The notes beneath the pieces are model-generated. The model worked only from the letters and a program-made list of their open reading frames with translations. It ran no database searches and was not told the origin of the DNA. Source: Cryomorpha sp963741985 (GTDB taxonomy: Bacteria; Bacteroidota; Bacteroidia; Flavobacteriales_D; Cryomorphaceae). Taken from it: a stretch of DNA of 64,000 nucleotides. Below, piece after piece: positions 17,871-26,045 of the stretch. How positions within the stretch are numbered: position 1 is the stretch's first letter; each line of letters opens with the position of its first letter. Both the position numbers and the translations under genes were made by a program. The stretch spans positions 1,984,001 through 2,048,000 of the forward strand of contig CAVUKD010000002.1 in NCBI GenBank assembly GCA_963741985.1, written 5' to 3'.

Positions 17871-18322
17871 TCAAAGATTTTACTTTTCAGGTGACCCCAA
17901 CGCACTACGCAATCGTTTGAAATCGCCAACCGTACTTTAACGCGGGCGATTTTCAACCCGGACAAACTCCCGTCAATATCCTCAACATCTTTTATCCAGC
18001 CGATAGCCGTTATATCCTTCCACGGTGCGGACATTTATTAATCATGCATGTCTTTTTCAGAATGAATGTGTATTTTGGCTGGGTCGACTACCAAGTAAGC
18101 ATCCGCTGTGAATAGGAGATAGATCGTGCTTTAAATTGGATGTTGGGGGATTTATTGACATGTGGTAGCGCATGCCAAATATCAAAAAACTCGATCAATT
18201 TTTCTTGTTAACGGGTTAAATTTTAGACTCAAATTGAATGAATATAACTGCCATTGGTCAAAATTTTTAAAATCGACAACTTCAGATAATTAGGAATTTT
18301 TGAATCTTAAAAAGAGTTTGAC
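17871..18322. other. Intergenic region, nothing firm
   Basis: No supported gene lies in these 452 bases. A minus-strand frame of 71 codons (18034-17819) is open and overlaps the end of the SnoaL-like gene, but I recognise no family and see no clear ribosome site or promoter for it. Confidence 0.4.
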
Positions 18323-19237
18323 ATGAAAAAAAATCAAAATTGGCCTGTTTTGAACTTTGTTGAATTGCAAGATACTCTTGAAACGCTTCATCAATGGATT
18401 CAAATTGTTGGCAAAATACGTTTGCGAACAATGCCTTGGCAAAATCATTCCTAGCACACCGCACTTTACATTACGGCACATGGATTCTCTACTCATGCTA
18501 TTCCATACATTGGTGGGAGATTCCAATTGGATTTTGACTTTAAGCAGCATAAATTATGTATGCGCTGTTCAGATGCTGAAACCTTGAGCATGGAATTCCG
18601 TCCCGAAACAGTTGCTGATTTTTATACAGAATTATTTGACAAAATGGGTCGCATAGGGATTGATGTGAAAATATTTGCGCGTCCGAATGAAATGGATCCA
18701 GCCATAAATTTTGCTGAGAATGTATTAAATAAATCATACAACAGAAAAGCAGCGACTGCTATTTGGCAGGCAATGCTAAAGGCCAATGATGTTTTTAATC
18801 AATTCAGAAGCGAATTTATTAGAAAATGCAGTCCGGTTCATCTCTTTTGGGGCGCGTTTGATCTAGCAGTAACACGATTTTCGGGAAACTCTGCCCCTTT
18901 GCATCAGGGTGGAGTACCCAATATGCCTTTGAAGGTTATGCAGGAAGCGTATTCTCAAGAAGTGAGTAGTGCCGGATTCTGGCTCGGATCTAAGGATTCG
19001 CCGACACCAGTTTTTTATGCCTATGCCTATCCGGGAGATCCCGATTTTGGTAAGCAAAAGGTTCAACCGGATGAAGCGTTTTACAGTGGTGAAATGGGTG
19101 AGTTTTTCCTGAAATATGAAGATGTTCAGAAATCAAAGAAACCTGAAAAAACGTTATATGATTTCCTCCAATCCACTTATGAAGCGGCTGTTAATACTTC
19201 TGAATGGAACAGGCAGAAACTCGAAAGACAATCATAA
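18323..19237 (+). pseudogene. DUF5996 family gene interrupted by a single in-frame TAG
   Basis: Reading from the ATG at 18323 in one frame gives a 304-codon DUF5996 protein with only one blemish: TAG at 18452-18454 (codon 44). Upstream codons give the family N-terminus (NWPVLNFVELQDTLETLHQW, IQIVGKIRLR, PWQNHS) and downstream codons continue without a shift (HTALYITAHGFSTHAIPY). In relatives, as I recall them, Trp occupies this place, so one G-to-A change (TGG to TAG) explains it. The remaining frame from 18527 (TTG) encodes 236 residues with conserved SPVHLFWGAFDLAVTRFSG and SSAGFWLGS. The family's function is unknown. It is either a fresh nonsense mutation or a sequencing error. Confidence 0.85.
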
Positions 19238-19485
19238 TCGAATTGGAAAATTGACACATTGCGCTCGCAATTCTTTTTTAATCTCCAGATAATATACAAG
19301 TTTCAATGAATCGGTTGGTTACAACTTAGTAAATTGGATCGCCCCCTTACGTCGCAACTTTCCACCATACAATAGTCAACTCATCTATTTTCTTTCCGCA
19401 ACTTTTTAGTCCCACACAGTCCCTTTCACGAACTATTTTTCCTTGAGTTTCGTCAAAATACTTGGCGGATTGGTCCATCAATCGT

Positions 19486-19507
19486 ATTATTGCAATGAAT
19501 TAATAAT
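19486..19507. promoter_or_regulatory. Candidate ArsR operator
   Basis: ATTATT and AATAAT form an inverted repeat with a 10-nt spacer, ending 6 nt before the arsR start. The left arm overlaps TATTATTG, one base away from the -7 consensus, so a bound ArsR dimer would cover the promoter and give self-repression relieved by arsenite. The half-sites are AT-rich, so chance is possible. Confidence 0.4.
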
Positions 19508-19513
19508 CATAGC

Positions 19514-19843
19514 ATGGGATTAGCGAAAACTGAAATATTTGCTCATGAGCAAAACGAAATTGCACAAATGGCAAAAGCCTTAGGCCATCCGGCAAGAGTT
19601 GCTATACTTCAACACTTATTTGAAATAAAGGCCTGTGTTTGTGGAGATTTAGTGAATGAAGTAGGTCTTGCTCAACCTACCGTTTCGCAGCATTTAAAAG
19701 AACTCAAGAATATTGGTCTGATTAAAGGAAATGTTGATGGTACCAGTGTTTGCTATTGCATAAACGCCGAAAACTGGGCGAACATGAAACATGTAATGAT
19801 GGCTTTTTTAAACCAGGATATTCCGAATACGGATTGTTGTTAA
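19514..19843 (+). CDS. arsR: ArsR-family arsenite-responsive repressor
   Basis: The 109-residue winged-helix protein has the ArsR order: AKALGHPARVAILQHL, the metal-site helix with KACVCGDLV (the two Cys of the ELCVCDL-type arsenite site), and the recognition helix LAQPTVSQHLKELKNIGLI. Four further Cys lie in VCYC and in a terminal DCC, so more thiol ligands are at hand than in the classical site. Such repressors leave DNA when arsenite or antimonite binds. It heads a three-gene operon (spacers 18 and 4 nt) with arsC-like and acr3 genes. Confidence 0.93.
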   Translation: MGLAKTEIFAHEQNEIAQMAKALGHPARVAILQHLFEIKACVCGDLVNEVGLAQPTVSQHLKELKNIGLIKGNVDGTSVCYCINAENWANMKHVMMAFLNQDIPNTDCC

Positions 19844-19861
19844 AACCACTGTTAGCTGTAC

Positions 19862-20482
19862 ATGATGGCACTATTTCCGAAAATCGAAAATTTCCTGTCC
19901 ACCATAGATGTAGAGACGATAGCAACCGAACGCAAAGAAATCCTTAATCCCTTGGTTGACTATATTCAAAACAAGGTAGATGACAATTTAGAAATCCGTA
20001 TCAATTTTATCTGTACACACAATTCACGCCGTAGTCATTTGGCACAAGTTTGGGCTCAGACCATGGCTTATCATTTTACTATCAGAAATGTCAATTGCTA
20101 CTCAGGTGGTTCCCACAGGACTGCCCTTTACCCATTGGTCGGCAAAATACTTGAAAATACCGGTTTTCAGGTCAAAAAAATTTCCGGGGTCACGAACCCT
20201 ATTTACAGTATTAAATATGCTGAAAATGAACATCCTGTCATCGGGTTTTCAAAACGGTTTGACGATGATTTTAATCCGGTATCGGCATTTGTAGCGATTA
20301 TGACGTGCTCGCAAGCCGATGGAGCGTGTCCGTATATTGTAGGAGCCGAAAATCGGTTTCCGGTTACATTTGAAGACCCAAAGGTATATGATCATAGCCC
20401 CCAAGAAATCGAAAAATACGAAGAGAGAAGTTGGCAAATAGCGACTGAATTATTTTACATTTTCTCCCGAATCGAATCATAG
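19862..20482 (+). CDS. arsC: Arsenate reductase-like low-molecular-weight phosphatase fold protein
   Basis: The 206-residue protein has the phosphatase loop C51-THNSR-R57-S (C-x5-R) near residue 50 and a late Asp-Pro segment (FEDPKVYDHSP), the general-acid loop of the LMW-PTPase fold used by thioredoxin-linked arsenate reductases. An N-terminal stretch of about 45 residues precedes the fold, and several further Cys (98, 144-152 region: MTCSQADGACPY) are available for the disulfide relay. Its place between arsR and the arsenite exporter argues for arsenate reduction rather than protein dephosphorylation. Starts at 19862 or 19865 are equivalent. Confidence 0.85.
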   Translation: MMALFPKIENFLSTIDVETIATERKEILNPLVDYIQNKVDDNLEIRINFICTHNSRRSHLAQVWAQTMAYHFTIRNVNCYSGGSHRTALYPLVGKILENTGFQVKKISGVTNPIYSIKYAENEHPVIGFSKRFDDDFNPVSAFVAIMTCSQADGACPYIVGAENRFPVTFEDPKVYDHSPQEIEKYEERSWQIATELFYIFSRIES

Positions 20483-20486
20483 ATAA

Positions 20487-21539
20487 ATGGCACAACCCAG
20501 AAGATTGCGCTTCCTCGACCGATATCTGACCGTATGGATTTTTGTGGCCATGGCAGTAGGCGTTGGATTGGGGTATTGGTTTCCCGCATTTCCAACGATC
20601 ATTCATTCATTTAGCAGCGGAACTACCAATATTCCTATTGCAATTGGCTTGATATTAATGATGTATCCACCCTTAGCAAAGGTGAAATACTCCATGCTTC
20701 CCCCGGTATTCAAAAACACCAAAATTCTTTCCATTTCGCTTGTGCTCAATTGGATAATTGGTCCTGTTTTGATGTTTTTACTGGCTATCACATTTTTGAG
20801 GGATTATCACGAATATATGGTTGGCCTGATTTTGATTGGATTGGCGCGTTGTATTGCCATGGTTTTAGTTTGGAATGACCTGGCGGGAGGAAGCAGCGAA
20901 TATGGAGCGGGCCTGGTAGCGCTCAACAGTATTTTTCAGGTCTTTGCGTATAGTTTTTACGCGTGGGTTTTCATAACTGTGCTTCCTCCTTATTTTGGAT
21001 TTGAGGGAGCATTGGTGGATATATCAATCGGTACCATTGCCGAAAGTGTGACCATTTATCTGGGAATTCCATTCGTATTAGGGATTTTTAGCCGATTGAT
21101 TTTAGTAAAATTCAAAGGCGAGGAATGGTACACCAAAAAGTTTATACCGGCTATTTCGCCCATCACGTTAATTGCGCTATTATTTACCATTGTGGTTATG
21201 TTTTCACTTAAAGGCGAATTAATTGTTGAAATCCCAAAGGATGTTTTGATAATTGCCATTCCGTTACTCGTTTATTTTACCCTGATGTTTATCCTTGGTT
21301 TTTTCGTTACCAAAGCCACCGGAGCAGCTTATGATAAAACCGTTTCGGTAGCCTTTACCGCAGCAGGAAATAATTTTGAATTGGCGATTGCCGTTGCTAT
21401 CGCCGTTTTTGGACTGAATTCGGGTCAGGCTTTTGCAGGAGTTATCGGACCATTAGTAGAAGTTCCGGCCTTGATTCTCCTCGTCCGCGTTTCATTTTGG
21501 TTAAAGAAAAGATATTTTGTAATGAAGACTCGGGTGTAG
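20487..21539 (+). CDS. acr3: Arsenite efflux transporter, ACR3 family
   Basis: The 350-residue protein has about ten membrane segments and the ACR3 hallmark GLARCIAMVLVWNDLAGG, including the Cys needed for arsenite transport in this family, plus a second conserved stretch AFTAAGNNFELAIAVAIAVFG and the EVPALILLV segment near the end. ACR3 exports arsenite using the proton gradient, without an ATPase partner. It follows the arsC-like gene after 4 nt and ends the operon. No clear terminator follows. Confidence 0.95.
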   Translation: MAQPRRLRFLDRYLTVWIFVAMAVGVGLGYWFPAFPTIIHSFSSGTTNIPIAIGLILMMYPPLAKVKYSMLPPVFKNTKILSISLVLNWIIGPVLMFLLAITFLRDYHEYMVGLILIGLARCIAMVLVWNDLAGGSSEYGAGLVALNSIFQVFAYSFYAWVFITVLPPYFGFEGALVDISIGTIAESVTIYLGIPFVLGIFSRLILVKFKGEEWYTKKFIPAISPITLIALLFTIVVMFSLKGELIVEIPKDVLIIAIPLLVYFTLMFILGFFVTKATGAAYDKTVSVAFTAAGNNFELAIAVAIAVFGLNSGQAFAGVIGPLVEVPALILLVRVSFWLKKRYFVMKTRV

Positions 21540-21685
21540 GCGGAGTCCTCGATCTTCCTAAAGCGATTTAAATCAAAAAGGTTCTTTTATTGAAGTGGTC
21601 AATTCCTGCTCGTACGTGCTAAAATTCAGGGATGCTATCATGCGACTCCTGAACAATACCGCGTAAAACCCGGGATGACTCGAGA

Positions 21686-22702
21686 CTAAATAATATTCAC
21701 TTCCCGCTCCAATTCAACACCGAATTGCTCCTTCACGGATTCTTTCACTTCCGTCGAAAGATCATAAATCTCTTTTCCGGTCGCATCGCCGTAGTTCACC
21801 AGCACGAGGGCTTGCTTCGCATGCATTCCGCAATTGCCAACGCGCTTTCCTTTCCAACCCGCTTTTTCAATCAGCCAGCCGGCAGCGAGTTTAACCTCAT
21901 TTCCGGGTGCCGGATAATGCGGGATTTCAGGATGAGATTTGGCAATCCTTTCCCATTGTGAAGCAGTGATCACCGGGTTTTTAAAGAAACTCCCGGCATT
22001 GCCCAGCTCTGCCGGATTGGGCAATTTGCTGTTTCGGATATTAATCACCGCCTGACTGATCGCCTGAATCGACAATTCTTTCACACCCATTTCTTCGAGC
22101 TCATTGTCAATTGCACCGTATTTCACCTTGTATTCAGGCGTTTTCAAGAGCTTGTAAGTCACCGAAATAATGATGTATTTTCCTTTCAGCTTTTGCTTGA
22201 AAACACTTTCGCGATAGCCAAACGCACAAGCGGGGCCATCGAAAGTTTCTACTTCTCCGGTCTTAATGTTAAATGCTTCAAGATGATCAAAACGATCTTT
22301 GATTTCTACCCCGTAAGCGCCAATATTCTGCATCGGGCTTGCGCCAACATTTCCGGGTATCAAGGAAAGATTTTCCAATCCCGCCCAGTTATTCTCAAGT
22401 GTTGTAAGCACAAATTGATGCCAATTCTCACCTGCGCCGGCTTTTACAAAATAATGTTCTTCATCTTCACCCACACATTCAATTCCTTTAAAATTATTCT
22501 TCAGCACGAGTCCGTTAAAATCTTGGGTGAGCAACATATTGCTACCACCACCCAGAATCAATCTCGGAAGGGAATTAATTTCGTTATCAGCGAGAATCTC
22601 CTTCAATGCATCAACCGAAGAAAATTCGGCTAAAGCGCGGGCATTAGCTTCAATTCCGAACGTGTTTAGATTTTTTAATGAGGCATCAAACCGAATATGC
22701 AT
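21686..22702 (-). CDS. murB: UDP-N-acetylenolpyruvoylglucosamine reductase
   Basis: The enzyme makes UDP-N-acetylmuramate with NADPH and FAD in peptidoglycan synthesis. Seen are the FAD motif LGGGSNMLL, GASPMQNIGAYGVEI, YRESVFK with the active-site Arg, the proton-donor Ser in GNAGSFFKNPV and the C-terminal Glu of PGNEVKLAAGWLIEKAGWKG. The order is that of the E. coli-type (type I) MurB, at 338 residues. The frame runs on to 22804, but MHIRFDASLKNLNTFGI from 22702 is the usual N-terminus, so that start was taken. Confidence 0.95.
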   Translation of the reverse strand: MHIRFDASLKNLNTFGIEANARALAEFSSVDALKEILADNEINSLPRLILGGGSNMLLTQDFNGLVLKNNFKGIECVGEDEEHYFVKAGAGENWHQFVLTTLENNWAGLENLSLIPGNVGASPMQNIGAYGVEIKDRFDHLEAFNIKTGEVETFDGPACAFGYRESVFKQKLKGKYIIISVTYKLLKTPEYKVKYGAIDNELEEMGVKELSIQAISQAVINIRNSKLPNPAELGNAGSFFKNPVITASQWERIAKSHPEIPHYPAPGNEVKLAAGWLIEKAGWKGKRVGNCGMHAKQALVLVNYGDATGKEIYDLSTEVKESVKEQFGVELEREVNII

Positions 22703-22965
22703 GAAAATAATTTTTCGCAAATCTAAAGCAAATTGGTTGAGTTGATGAAATTTCGGTTGAAGTAATAGTTCCTGAAATGGGAAAGGGAAGTATATTTTGC
22801 GCACATTGCATAGCTATCTCGGTGTAAAGCCTCTGCGAAACATTCCGGCGAAGGAAGCATGGATGGGTGGTTTGTTGTAGCGCATAAGATGAATAGTTTT
22901 TCAAATGATAGATCAAAACCAAAACAAGCTATTCCAATCCCTTAACTTCCTTACTTTTGAGGTCT

Positions 22966-24084
22966 GTGAAAAAAAGCATAGCTATATCTGTGAGCAACGA
23001 TGGATTTACCGATCAACGAATCCTAAAGCAATGCGATTCGTTTTCGGCTGCTGGCTATAACACCCATCTGTTTTGCAGAATGTTAGATGTAGGAAGCATT
23101 GAGCAAAACACGGTTGTAACCCACCGCATTAGATTACCCTTCCGCGGCGGTTTTTTCTTTTACGCATCGCTCAATATTCGATTGTTTTTCGCGCTTCTAT
23201 TCTCAAAGACTGATATTTTTTATGCCAATGATTTAGATACCCTTCCGGCAAATGCTCTCGTTGCTGCCTTTCGGCGGAAGCCCCTAATCTACGACAGCCA
23301 CGAATATTTTACGGAAGTACCTGAAGTTCAAAACCGACCTTTTGTTAAATCGGTATGGAAAAATTTTGAACGGAAATGTATCGGCCGGGCATCCTTGGTT
23401 ATTACGGTAGGCGATTCAATCGCAAAGCTTTTAGAAGAAAAATATCAACTGAAGGAGGTGATGGTCGTGCGAAATGTTCCTCAGGCTAATCTCAACATTA
23501 AGCCATATTCCAAATCTGAAATCGGAATCAATCCTTCTAAATTTCTGGTCTTGCTTCAGGGTGCAGGAATAAATGTAGATCGGGGGGCGGAAGAATTGGT
23601 GGCGGCAATGCAATATCTGAATGATACCGTTTTGCTGATTATCGGCACAGGCGATGCTATTCCGCAAATAAAGAAGGAGACTTCCCGATTGAAATTGGAC
23701 GAAAAAGTGATCTTCATTGGAAAATTGCCTTACGAAGAAATGATGCGCTACACGGCCGCCGCTGATCTCGGGGTGAGCATTGACAAAGACACGAATATCA
23801 ATTACCGTTACAGCCTTCCCAACAAGCTGTTCGATTATGCGCGCGCTGGAATTCCAGTGCTGGTAAGCGATCTTGTGGAGATCCGCAAAATTATTGAAAA
23901 GTACCGAACGGGTGAATGCATTCATTCACATCAACCGAAAGAAATTGCCAAATGTATTCGCCACTTGCTTGAAAATGATGCACTTTTGGCAAAGTACAAA
24001 TCGAATACCGAGCGCTTGAATGAAGAGCTGAATTGGGAAAAGGAATTTGCGCCGGTTCTGAACAAAGTAAAGAAAATTGTCTGA
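22966..24084 (+). CDS. Glycosyltransferase, GT4-type
   Basis: The 372-residue product reads as a GT-B fold glycosyltransferase: an N-terminal acceptor domain starting KKSIAISVSNDGFTDQRI, the central IYDSHEYFTEVPE, and a C-terminal nucleotide-sugar domain with LLIIGTGDAIPQIKKE, VIFIGKLPYEEMMRY and YSLPNKLFDYARAGIPVLVSD (the E-x7-E region is altered to SLPNK-type, common in this branch). A GTG at 22966 gives the expected start; TTG at 22957 is also open. A TACTTTTG element at 22952-22959 is very close to this start. The next glycosyltransferase overlaps it by 8 nt, so both act in one surface-glycan pathway, which is inference. Confidence 0.85.
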   Translation: MKKSIAISVSNDGFTDQRILKQCDSFSAAGYNTHLFCRMLDVGSIEQNTVVTHRIRLPFRGGFFFYASLNIRLFFALLFSKTDIFYANDLDTLPANALVAAFRRKPLIYDSHEYFTEVPEVQNRPFVKSVWKNFERKCIGRASLVITVGDSIAKLLEEKYQLKEVMVVRNVPQANLNIKPYSKSEIGINPSKFLVLLQGAGINVDRGAEELVAAMQYLNDTVLLIIGTGDAIPQIKKETSRLKLDEKVIFIGKLPYEEMMRYTAAADLGVSIDKDTNINYRYSLPNKLFDYARAGIPVLVSDLVEIRKIIEKYRTGECIHSHQPKEIAKCIRHLLENDALLAKYKSNTERLNEELNWEKEFAPVLNKVKKIV

Positions 24085-25192
24085 AAAGGATTTACATATC
24101 GTCAGTTTTGATATTCCTGATCCACCGGATTATGGAGGAGCCGTTGATGTTTTTTACCGGATAGAGGCGCTGCTACATTTGGGCGTTAGAATACATCTAC
24201 ACTGTTTTCAATATGGTAGAGGATCGTCCCAATTATTGGAAAAGATTTGCACCACAGTGCATTATTATCCGCGAAAAACAGGTGCAAAATATGTTTTCTC
24301 TAAAATGCCTTTTATAGTCGAAACCAGAAAAAACGACGACCTGCTGAAAAATCTTGTTTCAAAACCGGGTCCTATTCTTTTTGAAGGTCTTCATACTACA
24401 GCGTATTTGGCGGAAGCCGTATTAAAAGACCGGTTAAAGATAGTTCGGGCTCACAATGTGGAGCATAATTATTATAAAAATCTGGCAAAAACCGAATCGA
24501 AATCCTGGAAAAAAATATTCTTTAAGCAAGAAGCGCGAAAGCTGGAGCATTATGAAAAGGTCTTGAACCACGCCGATCATATTCTGGCCATTTCTTCAAA
24601 AGATGAAGCATACTTTTCAAAAAAGTATGGAAATACAGTTAGAATCAATCCTTTTCATCCAATTGCTGAGCTGTCACTTTCGGGTCACCGGGAGAAATAT
24701 GCATTTTACCACGGCAATCTTACCGTTTCCGAAAATAGCGAAGCACTGCGATTCTTGATTCAGGAGGTATTCTCGAAAATCGATGTGCCATTGATCGTTG
24801 CTGGTAAGGATGCACATCGAGCCGTTCAAAAGATCACCGGTAAGAAAGATAATATTCAGGTGGAGAATAATCCCACCGCAGGCAGGATGAACGAACTCGC
24901 TCGGCAGGCGGCTCTCCATGTTTTACCGACTTTTCAGGATACAGGGTTCAAATTGAAATTACTCTATTCGCTCTTCACGGCACCTTTTGTAGTTGTGAAT
25001 TCAATGATGGTTTCAGGAACCGATCTGGCGCCTTTTTGCGAAATAGCTGATACTGCGCAGGGAATGGCCGATACGATACGTAAATTAATAGCTGCGATAG
25101 CGGAGAAAGAAAAGCTGAATAATAGAGCTGAATTTCTTGAAGCTCACTACTCAAATTCCCAAAACGCGCAGAAAGTCAAATCACTTCTGTAA
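24077..25192 (+). CDS. Glycosyltransferase, GT4-like (mannosyltransferase-type)
   Basis: The 371-residue protein has the GT-B layout with an early glycine-rich PDPPDYGGAVDVFYRIEAL, the RAHNVEHNYYKNLA stretch seen in this Bacteroidota branch, and a C-terminal donor domain (YHGNLTVSENSEALRFL, VIVAGKDAHRAV, HVLPTFQDTGFKLKLLYSL). It overlaps the previous gene by 8 nt and starts with TTG, so translation is probably coupled. The end overlaps the end of the opposite-strand ftsE by 17 nt. The sugar and acceptor are unknown. Confidence 0.82.
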   Translation: MSEKDLHIVSFDIPDPPDYGGAVDVFYRIEALLHLGVRIHLHCFQYGRGSSQLLEKICTTVHYYPRKTGAKYVFSKMPFIVETRKNDDLLKNLVSKPGPILFEGLHTTAYLAEAVLKDRLKIVRAHNVEHNYYKNLAKTESKSWKKIFFKQEARKLEHYEKVLNHADHILAISSKDEAYFSKKYGNTVRINPFHPIAELSLSGHREKYAFYHGNLTVSENSEALRFLIQEVFSKIDVPLIVAGKDAHRAVQKITGKKDNIQVENNPTAGRMNELARQAALHVLPTFQDTGFKLKLLYSLFTAPFVVVNSMMVSGTDLAPFCEIADTAQGMADTIRKLIAAIAEKEKLNNRAEFLEAHYSNSQNAQKVKSLL

Positions 25193-25868
25193 CAACCTCT
25201 TCTGTTTCGGTCTTACCATCCACACATCGTATAATGTGAGACGAGAACTTCTTCATGTGGACATAATCGTGTGTGGCCATCAGCACTGCACGTCCGTTTT
25301 TGCTGATGTCATGAAGAAGATTGAGGATTTCTTCAGTGGTATTCGGATCGAGATTTCCGGTTGGCTCATCGGCGAGGATAAGATCGGGATCATTCAAAAG
25401 TGCTCTGGCCACCGCCACACGCTGCTGCTCACCACCCGATAATTCGTGGGGCATTTTGTATCCTTTGGTGCCCAAACCTACTTTCTCTAAAACTTCCTGC
25501 ATTCGGGCAGCCATTTCAGTTTTGTTTTTCCACCCCGTGGCGCGCAGCACAAAAAGCAAATTTTCATTGACACTTCGGTCGGTGAGCAATTCGAAATCCT
25601 GAAATACGATTCCCAGATTGCGTCGCAAATAAGGTATCTGCTTTCGCTTGAGCTTGGTGAGATCGAATTCACCTACATGTCCTTCTCCCTGTTTTATAGG
25701 CAGTTCTCCGTAAAGCGTTTTGAGTAAACTGCTTTTTCCAGAGCCGGTTTTTCCAATCAAATAAACGAAATCACCTTTGTTCAAATGAATATTCACATCG
25801 GTAAGCACAAGGTGGTCACCCTGAAAGATCGATACGTTTTGAAGATCAACGATGGTGTCAAGAGGCAT
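25176..25868 (-). CDS. ftsE: Cell division ABC transporter ATP-binding protein FtsE
   Basis: All ABC ATPase motifs are present in 230 residues: Walker A GKTGSGKSS, Q-loop VFQDFELL, signature LSGGEQQRVAVARALL, Walker B LILADEPTGNLD and switch His in ATHDY. The short length, the FELLTDRSVNENLLF segment and the position of the motifs fit FtsE, which pairs with FtsX to control cell-wall hydrolases at the division site. No ftsX lies beside it in this window, so its partner is encoded elsewhere; a lipoprotein-release (LolD-like) ATPase is a less likely reading. Confidence 0.88.
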   Translation of the reverse strand: MPLDTIVDLQNVSIFQGDHLVLTDVNIHLNKGDFVYLIGKTGSGKSSLLKTLYGELPIKQGEGHVGEFDLTKLKRKQIPYLRRNLGIVFQDFELLTDRSVNENLLFVLRATGWKNKTEMAARMQEVLEKVGLGTKGYKMPHELSGGEQQRVAVARALLNDPDLILADEPTGNLDPNTTEEILNLLHDISKNGRAVLMATHDYVHMKKFSSHIIRCVDGKTETEEVVTEVI

Positions 25869-26045
25869 ATCTGAATTTTGCGTAAAGCTAAAATAAATTT
25901 ACCACTCCCGCGTTCATTTACCCGGAAGGCATCTATAGAAATCGGGGATATTCTTCACAAATTCGCGTTTAAAACTTTTGACGCGACCACCCAATAAACC
26001 ACTGTACATCGACGTACTTTTATCTGTTTAAAACTGCAAGACTCC

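Noticed and set aside
17819..18034. Minus-strand 71-codon frame behind the SnoaL-like gene
   Set aside because: No recognisable family, overlaps the end of a better-supported gene on the other strand, and no promoter or ribosome site could be made out.
18452..18454. Amber codon recoding (read-through with an amino acid) as an explanation for the DUF5996 TAG
   Set aside because: No recoding element or special tRNA gene is seen, and TAG serves as an ordinary stop elsewhere in the window (for example arsC, acr3); a mutation or read error is simpler.
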